Assembly (NCBI RefSeq): GCF_001907675.1 | Contig: NZ_MPNT01000002.1 | Coordinates: 186,001 to 250,000, forward strand | Direction of reading: 5' to 3' | DNA length: 64,000 nucleotides | Source: Mycobacterium paraffinicum | GTDB lineage: Bacteria > Actinomycetota > Actinomycetes > Mycobacteriales > Mycobacteriaceae | Shown here: positions 41,354-49,830 of the stretch, one piece after another | How positions within the stretch are numbered: position 1 is the stretch's first letter | How the letters are laid out: each line of letters begins with the position of its first letter | Made by a program: the position numbers and the translations under genes | Notes under the pieces: model-generated | Told to the model about the DNA's origin: nothing | Databases searched by the model: none | What the model saw: the letters and a program-made list of their open reading frames with translations, nothing else

Positions 41354-42277
41354 CTATGCCAGCGCCGGCAATGGCTTTGGACCGGCGGCGGCTTTGAAGG
41401 CGGCGTGCGCCTGAATGACGTGCTCGGTGGGCGTGCCGGCCGGCAGGTGCATGGGCAGCACCTTCTCTGCGGGTATGGCGGCCGCGAGGGACTCCCGGTG
41501 GACCGGAGCGGTGGGCGCCAGCTCGGCGGGTGAGACGTGCTGGGGCGCCACGTCAGCGCGGGCGACGTGCTCGAGGGGCATCGCATGCGCGGGCGCGACG
41601 TGCTCGACGTGCTGGGCGGGCGCCATGTGTGCGGGTGCGACGTGCTCGACGCGCGGGGCCGGGTGTCCGCCGTAATTCCCGCCCCCGTACGGCGTTTGGT
41701 GACGGCCATAATTGGCAGCTCCATAGCCGGCATAGCCGCCGTTCTGTGGTGTGGCGTAGCCATAACCGCCGCCGTGCCACCCCGGGGCGGCGGATGTGGC
41801 GGGCGCCGGGCTCGGCGCGGCGGGCATCGGCCTGGCCGGCGGAGCGGCCGGCCGGGCAGGCGCCGCCGGGGCCACGCGGTTGGGCGCGGCGGGCGCGACG
41901 CGAGTGGGCATGGCCGGCGTCAGGCGGGCCGGCCCGGCGGGAACCATACGGACCGGCATGGCGGGCATGAAGTGGCCGCCCGCGGCTTGCGTCGCATTGG
42001 CGGCCTCGGTCGCCGCATACGAATCGGCACTGAGCCCCAGCGCGCTGACGAACTGCTCGTGGATCATGCCGGCCTCGGCGCTGATCGCCTGATATTGCTG
42101 GCCATAGCCGGCGAAGGTGGCCGCGGTGACCACGGAGACTTCGTCGGCCGCCGCCGGAACGACTCCCGTGATCGCGAAGGCGGCCGTCGAATTGGCGGCG
42201 GTCACAGCCGAGCCGATCGATTGGAGCTGCCCCGCCGCGGCTAGCAGCAGGTCCGGCTGGGTGGTCAGGAACGACAT
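41354..42277 (-). CDS. PE-family protein with long Pro/Ala/His-rich tail
   Basis: Residues 1-95 are a normal PE domain (MSFLTTQPDLLLAAAGQLQ, with the secretion motif YAATE). The remaining 210 residues are unusual: RVAPA-type repeats, then a Gly/Tyr/Asn stretch (GGGYGYATPQNGGYAGYG), then HVEHVAPAH-type repeats, and a closing amphipathic segment. M. tuberculosis PE32, at the same position, is only about 99 residues. The ATG follows GAGGAG. The tail could be surface-exposed and may bind metal through its spaced histidines; that is inference. Confidence 0.87.
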   Translation of the reverse strand: MSFLTTQPDLLLAAAGQLQSIGSAVTAANSTAAFAITGVVPAAADEVSVVTAATFAGYGQQYQAISAEAGMIHEQFVSALGLSADSYAATEAANATQAAGGHFMPAMPVRMVPAGPARLTPAMPTRVAPAAPNRVAPAAPARPAAPPARPMPAAPSPAPATSAAPGWHGGGYGYATPQNGGYAGYGAANYGRHQTPYGGGNYGGHPAPRVEHVAPAHMAPAQHVEHVAPAHAMPLEHVARADVAPQHVSPAELAPTAPVHRESLAAAIPAEKVLPMHLPAGTPTEHVIQAHAAFKAAAGPKPLPALA

Positions 42278-42369
42278 GTGCTTCTCCTCGTGATGCCTGA
42301 TTTCGGCTTCTCTTGTCGTGCTTGCGGACACTATGTCATGAATTATGAATCTCTGTCTAGTCTTGGGTA

Positions 42370-42386
42370 TTGACTTCTGAATTCAG
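42370..42386 (+). promoter_or_regulatory. promoter/operator candidate of the HTH-HNH gene pair
   Basis: TTGACT (42370-42375) resembles a -35 box and is immediately followed by the perfect palindrome CTGAATTCAG (42377-42386). The local sequence is AT-rich. It lies about 60 bases before the HTH-like gene, which could bind it. Motif inference only. Confidence 0.35.
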
Positions 42387-42447
42387 TCCTAAGACTCGCA
42401 GGTGGAGACACTTTGCCCGCGTTTCGGCAGCGGGTTACTCTGGGTGG

Positions 42448-42798
42448 ATGCCACGAACGAATGCCGCAGGTTGGGGGCTGAAGCGCCTGCTCGAAGCGAC
42501 GCTGAACCGCGACATCACCATCGAGCAGTTGCGCGACGCCTGTGGCGTGACGAAGGGGCGCTGGTACGGGGCCGGCGGGCGCGCCAACGCAGACGACTTT
42601 CCCGATGCCGAGGAGGCCAGGCGTGCCGCGCACGCGTTCGGGCTCAGCGCTACCTGGCTACAGATAGAACTGGGACTGATCACGCCCGAGGACGTGCACG
42701 CGGTCCTTGGCGACGGACAGTCGCCGGATCCGTTCCGTGTCACGACCCGACAGCGAGTGCTGATGCCGAATCCCTCCGCGGAGGGCTCGCGCGACTGA
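42448..42798 (+). CDS. small HTH-like hypothetical protein
   Basis: This is a 116-residue conserved-looking protein I do not recognise by name. The region NRDITIEQLRDACGVTKGRWYG resembles a helix-turn-helix, and a second helical part (DAEEARRAAHAFGLSATWLQIELGLI) looks like the C-terminal half of an Xre/Cro-type domain. The ATG at 42448 (MPRTNAAGWGLK) has GGGTGG nearby. It sits just upstream of the HNH gene on the same strand, between two PE/PPE modules transcribed the other way. A regulatory role is inferred. Confidence 0.65.
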   Translation: MPRTNAAGWGLKRLLEATLNRDITIEQLRDACGVTKGRWYGAGGRANADDFPDAEEARRAAHAFGLSATWLQIELGLITPEDVHAVLGDGQSPDPFRVTTRQRVLMPNPSAEGSRD

Positions 42799-42842
42799 GT
42801 TCGCCGTTCTGGTTGTCGGTGGCGCCCCATACAATCGAACAC

Positions 42843-44429
42843 ATGTTCGAAGTACCGGTTGATCCCGCCTCCCTTGTGGAGCTGATCGAGGTGACCCACC
42901 GGCAGGAATCCATGCTGGTCGCTCGCCGAATGGCAGCGGTGGCTGCGCTATTGCGACATCGGACCGCCGCCGCCGAGCGGCCCGAGCGCCCGCGCGAATA
43001 CGCGGAAATCGACGGTTTCGAGCAGACCGCGGCCGAGGTCGCCGCCGCCATGAACCTCTCCCCCGTGGGGGCCAGTTACCTGGTGTCACACGCGGAGGCG
43101 CTGGACATCAGGTTGCCCAAGATCGCGGCCCTGCTCGCGGAGGGCCGGACGGATTGGCGCACCGTGCGCTTGATCATCGGCAGGACCGACCTGGTCACTG
43201 ATGAGCAGCTGATCGCCAAGATCGACCAGTCGCTGGCCGAGCGCATCGGCAATTGGCACGGCTGGTCAAGGCAGCGGATCATCAACGCCGCCGACGCCGC
43301 CGTGCGCACCACCGACCCCGACGCCGTCCGCGAGCGTCGCCTCGCCGCCGAGCGCGACCGCCACGTAGGAATCAGCGCCACCGGCGATGGGATGGCCGAG
43401 ATCTACGGGTCGGTCGCCGCAACGGCCGCAACGGCGTTTGACCGACGGCTCTCGCAACTTGCCAAGCAGGTGTGCCCTGCCGACCCGCGAACAATCGATC
43501 AGCGCCGGGCCGACGCACTGGCAGCACTGGCCGAGGGCCACGGGTTGTCCTGTGCCTGCGGGCAACCGGAGTGCCCCCGCCGGGTCGGCGACGCCGCCCC
43601 CGACCGTGATGCCGAAGCGCGGGTAGTGATCAACGTGGTGGCCAGCGACCATACGGTCTACGGTGATGGCGCCGAGCCGGGCTATCTGGAGGGCTACGGC
43701 GTGATCGACGCCGAGCAGGTGCGCCGATTGGCAGCCGCCGCAGCCCTCCTCGTCGCCAATCCGGTGACAAGCCCCGTCGAGGCGCTGCGATATCAACCGC
43801 CCGCGGCGCTGGAGCGGGCGGTGCGGTGCCGGGACCTCACCTGCCGCTTTCCCGGCTGCAGCCGTCCGGCCGTCGTCTGCGATCTCGACCACACCATTCC
43901 GTTCAACCACCAAAATCCGGCGGCTGGCGGGCATACCGTTGCGGGGAATCTGAAATGCCTTTGCCGCCAACATCATCGACTTAAGACCTTCGGTGGGTGG
44001 CGCGACACGCAACTGGCCGACGGCACAGTCGTCTGGCTGTCACCCAGCGGGCGGACCTATCGCACCTTCCCCGCCGGCGCCGACCTCTTCCCGCAGCCTC
44101 GCGGACCGGCCTGCGCGCCGCCGGTTCCCAACAGGAGAAGCAGATCGCAGCAGCGCAACGCGCGAATCACGCGCGCGCGCAACCATAACCGCGTGCAGAG
44201 GCCGATCAACGAAGCGCGTCGGGCGTTAGAGGAGGCGCGTCAGCAGGAGATCACAGCACGCAAGTTCCGAAATCACATGCGCGACATGCTCTATCTGTTC
44301 AAGGGCACACCGAGTACCAGCCCGTTCTGCACCTGGGTGAACGATCCCAAAGAACCGGAGGAACTCCCGCCGGATTGGACTCCCGACGAGCCGCCGCTGA
44401 GGTCACTGCCCGACGATCCGCCCTTCTGA
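42843..44429 (+). CDS. 13E12-type DUF222/HNH endonuclease-like protein
   Basis: This 528-residue protein of the mycobacterial 13E12 repeat family has an N-terminal DUF222 helical domain (about 1-250) and a C-terminal HNH domain. The HNH zinc and catalytic residues appear intact: CRFPGCSRPAVVCDLDHTIPFNH, then NLKCLCRQHHRLKTFGGW. A basic and then acidic-proline tail follows. 13E12 genes behave as dispersed, possibly mobile, elements, and nuclease action is predicted, not shown. The frame is complete, without truncation. Confidence 0.88.
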   Translation: MFEVPVDPASLVELIEVTHRQESMLVARRMAAVAALLRHRTAAAERPERPREYAEIDGFEQTAAEVAAAMNLSPVGASYLVSHAEALDIRLPKIAALLAEGRTDWRTVRLIIGRTDLVTDEQLIAKIDQSLAERIGNWHGWSRQRIINAADAAVRTTDPDAVRERRLAAERDRHVGISATGDGMAEIYGSVAATAATAFDRRLSQLAKQVCPADPRTIDQRRADALAALAEGHGLSCACGQPECPRRVGDAAPDRDAEARVVINVVASDHTVYGDGAEPGYLEGYGVIDAEQVRRLAAAAALLVANPVTSPVEALRYQPPAALERAVRCRDLTCRFPGCSRPAVVCDLDHTIPFNHQNPAAGGHTVAGNLKCLCRQHHRLKTFGGWRDTQLADGTVVWLSPSGRTYRTFPAGADLFPQPRGPACAPPVPNRRSRSQQRNARITRARNHNRVQRPINEARRALEEARQQEITARKFRNHMRDMLYLFKGTPSTSPFCTWVNDPKEPEELPPDWTPDEPPLRSLPDDPPF

Positions 44430-44452
44430 CACACGCAGCCCAGCTCCGATTC

Positions 44453-45697
44453 TCAGCCGCCCGCGGGGGGTTGAGCGATGACCGTGGGCTTGAACCCATA
44501 TCGGGGTGCGACAAAATGTGCCGCAGCGCCGCGGCCCATCCCGCCAAGCGGCGTCATCGGCACGCCGCCCACCGCGTTCGTGGCCGGTTCGGCAGCCGAT
44601 GCGGCAGAGAGGCCGTTGAACGCCACGGTGACCGGTGGTGGCGTGGGCGTAGTGCTCGCCCATCCTGCCGGCACCGACAAACCACCGATCGACGCCGCCT
44701 TACCAACCGCGCCGCCGATCGACCCGATCGATCCCAGGCCTGCGCCGCCCGATACCGCGGCGGGCAGAGCCGCCTCGGCGGCCTTGGCGGCGCCCTCGGT
44801 GGCGGACTTCGCGGCGGGCATCATGCCCTGAGCGATGCCCTGAATGTCCTTGAACGATGTCGTGAAAAGCCGTGTCGGCGAGATCAATCGGATGAACGCG
44901 TCGAAGGGCGTGCTGGCATCCAAGGTCTGCGAACCGGTCAGACCCTCCAACACATCACCCAGCGGGCCACCGATGACGAGCCCATCGCCCTCCGGGTTCA
45001 GCCCGATTCCGCCCAGGGAAAACGCGGGATTGGCAGCCGCGGAATTGTTCGTCGAACCGGCCAGCGACGACAGCGTTTGGGGGACCGCGTCCAGGGCCTG
45101 GGCGCTGTTACTTTCGCTGGTGCCGACCGCTTGGGCGACCGCCGCGGCCTGACCCGCAACCCCGGCCGGGTTGGTGGTGGGTGCCGCCGGCTCGAATGGC
45201 GGCAAGGTCGCCGCCGCGGCCGACGTGCCGGCATAGCCGTACATCGCGGCGGCGTCCTGAGCCCACATCTCGCCGTATTGCGCCTCGGTGGCCGCGATCG
45301 CGGCGGTGTTCTGTCCGAGGACGTTCGTCGCCATCAGCTCGATCAACAACGCCCGGTTCGCCGCGATCACCGGCGGCGGCACCGTCTCGGCGAACGCCGA
45401 CTCGTAGGCGCCCGCTGCCGCCATGGCTTGGGTGGCGGCCTGTTCCGCATGCCCGGCCGTGCCCTGGAGCCACGCCAATTGCGGCGCGGCCGCCGCCAGC
45501 ATGGCCTCTGCGGCCGGCCCCTGCCACGGCCCGTCGCCAAGGCCCGCGATCACCGACCCGTAGGCGGACGCCGCGGACTGCAGCTCGGCGGCCAGCCCGT
45601 CCCAGGCCGCCGCGGCGGTCAGTAGCGGCCCCGAGCCGGGTCCCGAATACATCAGCGCGGAGTTGACCTCCGGCGGTAACTGCGCGAAATCCAGCAT
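44453..45697 (-). CDS. PPE-family protein, SVP subgroup (second copy)
   Basis: This 414-residue protein has PPE at residues 8-10, W58-Q-G60, and a helical domain to about residue 175. A mid-region includes [21 protein letters not shown], and the SVP motif GGLSVPAGW lies near residue 355. It follows a PE gene by 11 bases, forming a PE/PPE pair presumably secreted as a heterodimer. It converges with the HNH gene, with a gap of only 23 bases. Which M. tuberculosis PPE it equals cannot be settled by eye. Confidence 0.88.
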   Translation of the reverse strand: MLDFAQLPPEVNSALMYSGPGSGPLLTAAAAWDGLAAELQSAASAYGSVIAGLGDGPWQGPAAEAMLAAAAPQLAWLQGTAGHAEQAATQAMAAAGAYESAFAETVPPPVIAANRALLIELMATNVLGQNTAAIAATEAQYGEMWAQDAAAMYGYAGTSAAAATLPPFEPAAPTTNPAGVAGQAAAVAQAVGTSESNSAQALDAVPQTLSSLAGSTNNSAAANPAFSLGGIGLNPEGDGLVIGGPLGDVLEGLTGSQTLDASTPFDAFIRLISPTRLFTTSFKDIQGIAQGMMPAAKSATEGAAKAAEAALPAAVSGGAGLGSIGSIGGAVGKAASIGGLSVPAGWASTTPTPPPVTVAFNGLSAASAAEPATNAVGGVPMTPLGGMGRGAAAHFVAPRYGFKPTVIAQPPAGG

Positions 45698-45708
45698 CGC
45701 GTCCCGGC

Positions 45709-46008
45709 CTAACCGACCGCAGCGGCGTTGGCGAGCTCGGTGGCGGCGTACGAACCCGCGCTGATGCCAAGCGTCGTCGCAAGCTGCTCTCGAACCGCGG
45801 CGGCCTGGGCACTGACCTCCTGGAAGAGCCGCGCGTGCCAGGAGAACTGCGCCGCGGTCAACAGCGACACCACATCGGCGGCGGCGGGAACCACCCCGGT
45901 CGTCGGGACGGCTGCGGCCGAATTCCCCTCCCGCACGGCCGCGTTGATGCCATGCAGCTCCCCCGCGGCCGCCTCGATCATCTCCGGCTGCGCCAGCACA
46001 AAAGGCAT
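45709..46008 (-). CDS. PE-family protein (short, domain only)
   Basis: This 99-residue PE protein is a bare PE domain: [25 protein letters not shown], central [17 protein letters not shown], and the C-terminal YxxxE secretion motif in [10 protein letters not shown]. It is the partner of the PPE gene 11 bases downstream. Its length and place next to lpqG resemble M. tuberculosis PE32. The ribosome site GAGGAG precedes the ATG. Confidence 0.9.
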   Translation of the reverse strand: MPFVLAQPEMIEAAAGELHGINAAVREGNSAAAVPTTGVVPAAADVVSLLTAAQFSWHARLFQEVSAQAAAVREQLATTLGISAGSYAATELANAAAVG

Positions 46009-46427
46009 ATCCCCTCCTCAAATCACCTTGCACTCAATACCTTTCAGCGCCGCCGTCGGGCACCGAATCGGACGTCTGGACACGTTAGGGGAGTCACGTC
46101 CCGGAATGACAGCCCTTGGCCTGGCAATTCATGGCCGAGTCGATAACTGTTCACTTAGCTGGCAGGAGAAGCTGCAACTTTTGTGTTCAGCATGAAAGTC
46201 ATTACAAACCAATATGTTTGGAATCATATAGGTTCATATATGTGGTTGCTAGATTTGCTGGGACCGTTTGCCCGCGACCGGCCCGGCCGTGCCGCAACGC
46301 CGGCGACATTCCAATTCGAGAACAAACACCGTTGCCGGACAGCAACGTTCGTGCATACGAACCGGCGGACTCGCCCGGTGCCGGGCACTCGTGGCCTCGG
46401 CCTGCCCCGACGGCTAGGGTGCCAGTC
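46009..46427. other. 419-bp divergent intergenic region with an AT-rich core
   Basis: The region separates the PE gene and lpqG and holds no convincing gene. Its core (about 46185-46260) is strikingly AT-rich for this genome, with repeated ATATG/CATATA words. Such tracts are typical Lsr2-binding and PE/PPE regulatory DNA. The lpqG promoter lies at its right end. Confidence 0.6.
46415..46420 (+). promoter_or_regulatory. -10 box for leaderless lpqG
   Basis: TAGGGT fits the TANNNT -10 consensus and ends seven bases before the lpqG ATG. No Shine-Dalgarno sequence is present, as for leaderless mycobacterial mRNAs. Confidence 0.45.
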
Positions 46428-47174
46428 ATGCCGGTCGCAACGAATGCCCCGAGGTTTGCCCGCAAGTTGATCGCCCTGGCCGTCGCCGGGCTAGCTACCG
46501 TCGCGGTGTCGGCCTGCGATTCCCCGCCTTCGGCGCCCGCGCCCGGCGTCAACCCCCGGCAGGTCACCGTCATCGGGTCGGGCCAAGTCCAGGGCGTTCC
46601 GGACACGCTGACCGCCGACGTCGGTATCGAGTTCACCGCACCCGATGTGACCTCGGCGATGAACCAGACCAACGACCGCCAGCAAGCGGTCATCAACGCG
46701 CTCGCGGGCGCGGGCGTCGACCGTAAAGACATCAGCACCACCGAGGTGACGCTGCAGCCGCAGTTCAACAACCCGGGGCCCAACGGCACCGCCACCATCA
46801 CCGGCTACCGGGCCACCAACGCCATCACGGTCAAGCTCCACCCGCCCGACGCCGCGTCCCGGATGCTGGCCCTCATTGTCGGCACGGGTGGCGACGCCAC
46901 CCGGATCAAGTCGGTGAGCTACTCCATTGCCGATGACTCACAGCTGGTCAAGGACGCCCGCGCGCGAGCGTTCAACGACGCCAAGAACCGCGCCGAGCAG
47001 TACGCCCAGCTGTCCGGACTCCGGCTGGGCAGGGTGCTGTCCATCTCGGAGGCGACCGAACCGACGACGGGTGGGCCGCCCGCCCCGCCCAGGGCCATGC
47101 CGAGCGCTGTCCCGCTGGAGCCTGGCCAGCAGACGGTGAGCTTCTCGGTGACCGCGGTGTGGGAGCTGGACTAG
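46428..47174 (+). CDS. lpqG: lipoprotein LpqG, SIMPL-domain protein
   Basis: This 248-residue exported protein has a signal peptide (KLIALAVAGLATVAVSAC) ending in a lipobox cysteine near residue 30, followed by a SIMPL/DUF541 domain: VTVIGSGQVQGVPDTLTADVGIEF, TTEVTLQPQF, YRATNAITVKL, ARARAFNDAKNRAEQYAQLSGLRLG. SIMPL proteins occur in bacterial envelopes; the molecular role is unclear. It converges with hpt through a shared hairpin. Confidence 0.9.
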   Translation: MPVATNAPRFARKLIALAVAGLATVAVSACDSPPSAPAPGVNPRQVTVIGSGQVQGVPDTLTADVGIEFTAPDVTSAMNQTNDRQQAVINALAGAGVDRKDISTTEVTLQPQFNNPGPNGTATITGYRATNAITVKLHPPDAASRMLALIVGTGGDATRIKSVSYSIADDSQLVKDARARAFNDAKNRAEQYAQLSGLRLGRVLSISEATEPTTGGPPAPPRAMPSAVPLEPGQQTVSFSVTAVWELD

Positions 47175-47175
47175 A

Positions 47176-47204
47176 CCCCGGGTCTACTGCTGGTAGACCC
47201 GGGG
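47176..47204. terminator. bidirectional hairpin between lpqG and hpt
   Basis: A perfect 12-bp stem (CCCCGGGTCTAC at 47176-47187 with its complement at 47193-47204) and a five-base loop TGCTG sit two bases past the lpqG stop. They include the last codons and stop of hpt on the other strand. There is no U-run on either side, so it may act as a pause or stabilising structure. Confidence 0.6.
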
Positions 47205-47795
47205 ATCCAGGGTGCCGATGTACGACAGGTCGCGGTAACGCTCGTCGTAGTCCAGGCCGTAGCCGACGACGAAGTCGTTGGGGATGTCAAAGCCCACATA
47301 GGCGATGTCGACGTTGGCGCCCTTCGCGTCGGGCTTGCGCAGCAGCGTGCACACTCGCAGCGACCGCGGATGGCGGCTGGTGAGGTTACGCAGCAGCCAG
47401 GACAGGGTCAGGCCCGAGTCGACGACGTCCTCCACGATCAGCACGTCGCGGCCCTGGATGTCGCGGTCCAAGTCCTTGAGGATCCGGACCACACCGGATG
47501 ACGACGTCGAGGACCCGTAGGAGCTGACGGCCATGAACTCGAACTGGGTGGGCACCGGAATCGCCCGCGCCAGGTCGGTGACGAAGATCACAGCGCCCTT
47601 GAGCACGGTGATCAGCAGCAGATCCTGGCCGGTCTCGGCCATGACGTTGCTGTAGTGCCCGCCGATCTCCTCGCCGAGTTCGCCGATTCGGGCCTGGATC
47701 TGCTCGGTGGTGAGCAGGACTGACTTGATGTCCCCCGGGTACAGCTCCACGGGCTGCGCGGGGGTGATCGCCGAGGAGATCTGGGCCACGCCCAC
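47184..47795 (-). CDS. hpt: hypoxanthine(-guanine) phosphoribosyltransferase
   Basis: It salvages hypoxanthine/guanine to IMP/GMP with PRPP. The 203-residue protein has the PRPP-binding signature [19 protein letters not shown], an N-terminal [15 protein letters not shown] loop, the flexible [11 protein letters not shown] loop, and the [18 protein letters not shown] segment. The start GTG at 47795 ([12 protein letters not shown]) follows alignment with M. tuberculosis Hpt. It lies 50 bases after tilS, probably in one operon. Confidence 0.94.
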   Translation of the reverse strand: MGVAQISSAITPAQPVELYPGDIKSVLLTTEQIQARIGELGEEIGGHYSNVMAETGQDLLLITVLKGAVIFVTDLARAIPVPTQFEFMAVSSYGSSTSSSGVVRILKDLDRDIQGRDVLIVEDVVDSGLTLSWLLRNLTSRHPRSLRVCTLLRKPDAKGANVDIAYVGFDIPNDFVVGYGLDYDERYRDLSYIGTLDPRVYQQ

Positions 47796-47845
47796 AGAGT
47801 GCCACGCCAAGGGCCGAATAACCAACGGCGACCCGGGTATTGCGC

Positions 47846-48808
47846 CTATCGGACCGGCTCCCGCCACAGGGTCAGGACGCCGTCGCGCCGCCCCGCGATC
47901 AACCGCTCCTCGCGCAGCGCGGACCCGACCGCCACCCCGCCCTGCCCGCGCCAGGCGGTGACGAGGGCGTCGACGCCGCGGATCTGCTTGTCCGTCAAGC
48001 CCGTTGCGCCGCCCGCCAGCAACCAGCCCCGGATCACCCGGCGCCGCACCGCGGCGGGCAACGCGGCCAGCGCCTGCGCCTGCAACCCCGCGCCGGCCTT
48101 CGCGTCGGGCAACGCCTGGGCGGCGAGCGTGTCGATCAGCTCGGTGTCCTCGCGCAGCGCGGTGGCGGTGCGGGCCAGCGCCTCGGCCACCCCGCCGCCC
48201 AGCACGTCCTCCAACAGCGGCAGCACCTCGAGGCGCAACCGGGTCCGGGTGAAGCGGCGGTCGGTGTTGTGCGGATCCTGCCAGGCCGCCAAACCCAGCT
48301 CATGGCACGCGGCGTGGGTCACGGCGCGCCGCACGCCCAACAATGGCCGGCCCCACGGCCGGTCGTACGGCCGCATCCCGGCGATCGACCGCACACCCGA
48401 CCCGCGACCCAACCCCAGCAGCACGGTCTCCGCCTGATCGTCGAGCGTGTGGCCCAGCAGCACCGGCCCGTCGTGGTACGCGCTCAGCGCCGCATAACGC
48501 GCGGCTCGGGCCGCGGCCTCGGGGCCGCCCTCATTGCCCACGTGCACGCGAACCACTTGCGCCGCAACGCATCCCAAGCCGACGGCTTGCGCCCGGGCGG
48601 TTTCGGCGACACCGGCGGAGTCGGGTTGCAGGCCGTGGTCGACGATCACGGCGGTGGTGGGCCGCAGCTGGGCGGCCACCGCGGTGAGCGCGAGCGAATC
48701 GGGACCACCGGACAGCGCCACGCACCACTGTTCGACGGTGGCGACGTGGGTTTTCACGAACGCCTCGACAGCCGCGCGCAGCTGCCCTACAGCACCCTGT
48801 CGATCCAT
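47846..48808 (-). CDS. tilS: tRNA(Ile)-lysidine synthetase
   Basis: TilS converts the wobble cytidine of tRNA-Ile(CAU) to lysidine so that AUA is read as isoleucine. The 320-residue protein has the PP-loop ATP-pyrophosphatase motif SGGPDS and the [21 protein letters not shown] motif. The [13 protein letters not shown] segment is followed by a short C-terminal domain typical of actinobacterial forms. The ATG start lies within the upstream metalloprotease gene (22-base overlap). Confidence 0.95.
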   Translation of the reverse strand: MDRQGAVGQLRAAVEAFVKTHVATVEQWCVALSGGPDSLALTAVAAQLRPTTAVIVDHGLQPDSAGVAETARAQAVGLGCVAAQVVRVHVGNEGGPEAAARAARYAALSAYHDGPVLLGHTLDDQAETVLLGLGRGSGVRSIAGMRPYDRPWGRPLLGVRRAVTHAACHELGLAAWQDPHNTDRRFTRTRLRLEVLPLLEDVLGGGVAEALARTATALREDTELIDTLAAQALPDAKAGAGLQAQALAALPAAVRRRVIRGWLLAGGATGLTDKQIRGVDALVTAWRGQGGVAVGSALREERLIAGRRDGVLTLWREPVR

Positions 48809-49830
48809 CGTTCGGGTTCCTCGATCTCGGCGGGCAGGGGCAGCGTCTCGGGTCCGGTCCAAATGGCGTTGAACCGCTCCATCCCGACTTTGCCCACCAC
48901 GTGGTCGACGAACGCCTTGCCGCGCGTGTACTGGCTGAGCTTGGCGTCGAGCCCCAGCAGCGCGCGAAGCAGGCGCTGCAGCGGCGGTTGCTTGCGGTTG
49001 CGGCGGTCGTCGAATCGGCGGCGGATGGTGGTCACCGACGGCACCACCATCGGCCCGACGGCGTCCATCACGTGGTCGGCGTGGCCCTCCAGCAACGTGC
49101 CCAGCACCAGCAGCTGATCGAGGGCCTGCCGCTGCGGCTCGGACTGCACCGCGCGCACCAGGCCGACGATCCCCGACGGGCTGTCCGGCGCCCCCTCGCC
49201 GCGGGTGCGCACGTATTCCGCGAGCCGGCCCGCCACCTGCCCGATGTCTTCCCCAGCGTCGCGCGTCAACAGCGCCAGCGCCCGCGACATGTGCTCGGAC
49301 AGCCACGGATTGGCGGTGAACTGCACCCGGTGCGTCACCTCATGCAGGCACACCCACAGCCGGAAGTCGGAGGGCTCGACGCGCAGTTGCCGCTCGACGG
49401 CGATGACGTTCGGATACACCAGCAGCAGGCAGCCCTGTTTCGCGGCGGCGAACGGGTCGTACTGGCCGAGGATCCCGGACGACACGAACGCCAGCACGGC
49501 GCCGGTCTGTGCGCCCGTGACGCGGCCGGTGAAGAAGCCCCGCGGCTTCTCGGCCCCGTTCATCATCACCCGCATCGACTCGGCGGCCGCGCCGATCCAC
49601 TGCGGACGGTCGACGATGCGGGCGGCGGGCACCGCGCCCTGGGTGACCAGGCCCGTGACCTCACGCACCGGCGGTTCGGCCTTGGCCGCCGAGCTGGTCA
49701 GCTCGTCGATCACCTGTCGACGCGTGTAGTCGCTGGACGGCGGGCCGGGGCGGGCCAACCGCTGGCCGACGGTGGCGGCGAAGCCCCAGTCGACGGCGGT
49801 GCCGAGCGTCAGCTCCGAGGGCGGGCTCAT
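48787..49830 (-). CDS. DUF2342 zinc-metalloprotease-like protein (Rv3626c-like)
   Basis: This 347-residue cytosolic protein has a zincin motif H163-E-V-T-H167 (LHEVTHRVQF) and a downstream glutamate-containing HADHVMDAV that could give the third ligand. The family is sometimes annotated as coenzyme F420-biosynthesis-associated, but its activity is unproven. The ATG overlaps the dacB stop by four bases and the 3' end overlaps tilS, so dacB, this gene, tilS and probably hpt form an operon. Confidence 0.87.
   Translation of the reverse strand: MSPPSELTLGTAVDWGFAATVGQRLARPGPPSSDYTRRQVIDELTSSAAKAEPPVREVTGLVTQGAVPAARIVDRPQWIGAAAESMRVMMNGAEKPRGFFTGRVTGAQTGAVLAFVSSGILGQYDPFAAAKQGCLLLVYPNVIAVERQLRVEPSDFRLWVCLHEVTHRVQFTANPWLSEHMSRALALLTRDAGEDIGQVAGRLAEYVRTRGEGAPDSPSGIVGLVRAVQSEPQRQALDQLLVLGTLLEGHADHVMDAVGPMVVPSVTTIRRRFDDRRNRKQPPLQRLLRALLGLDAKLSQYTRGKAFVDHVVGKVGMERFNAIWTGPETLPLPAEIEEPERWIDRVL

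Noticed and set aside
46193-46207. A second Zur-like word (TGAAAGTCATTACAA)
   Set aside because: It matches only 11 of 15 positions with a broken right half, and lies in a generally AT-rich patch about 185 bases from the PE gene start.
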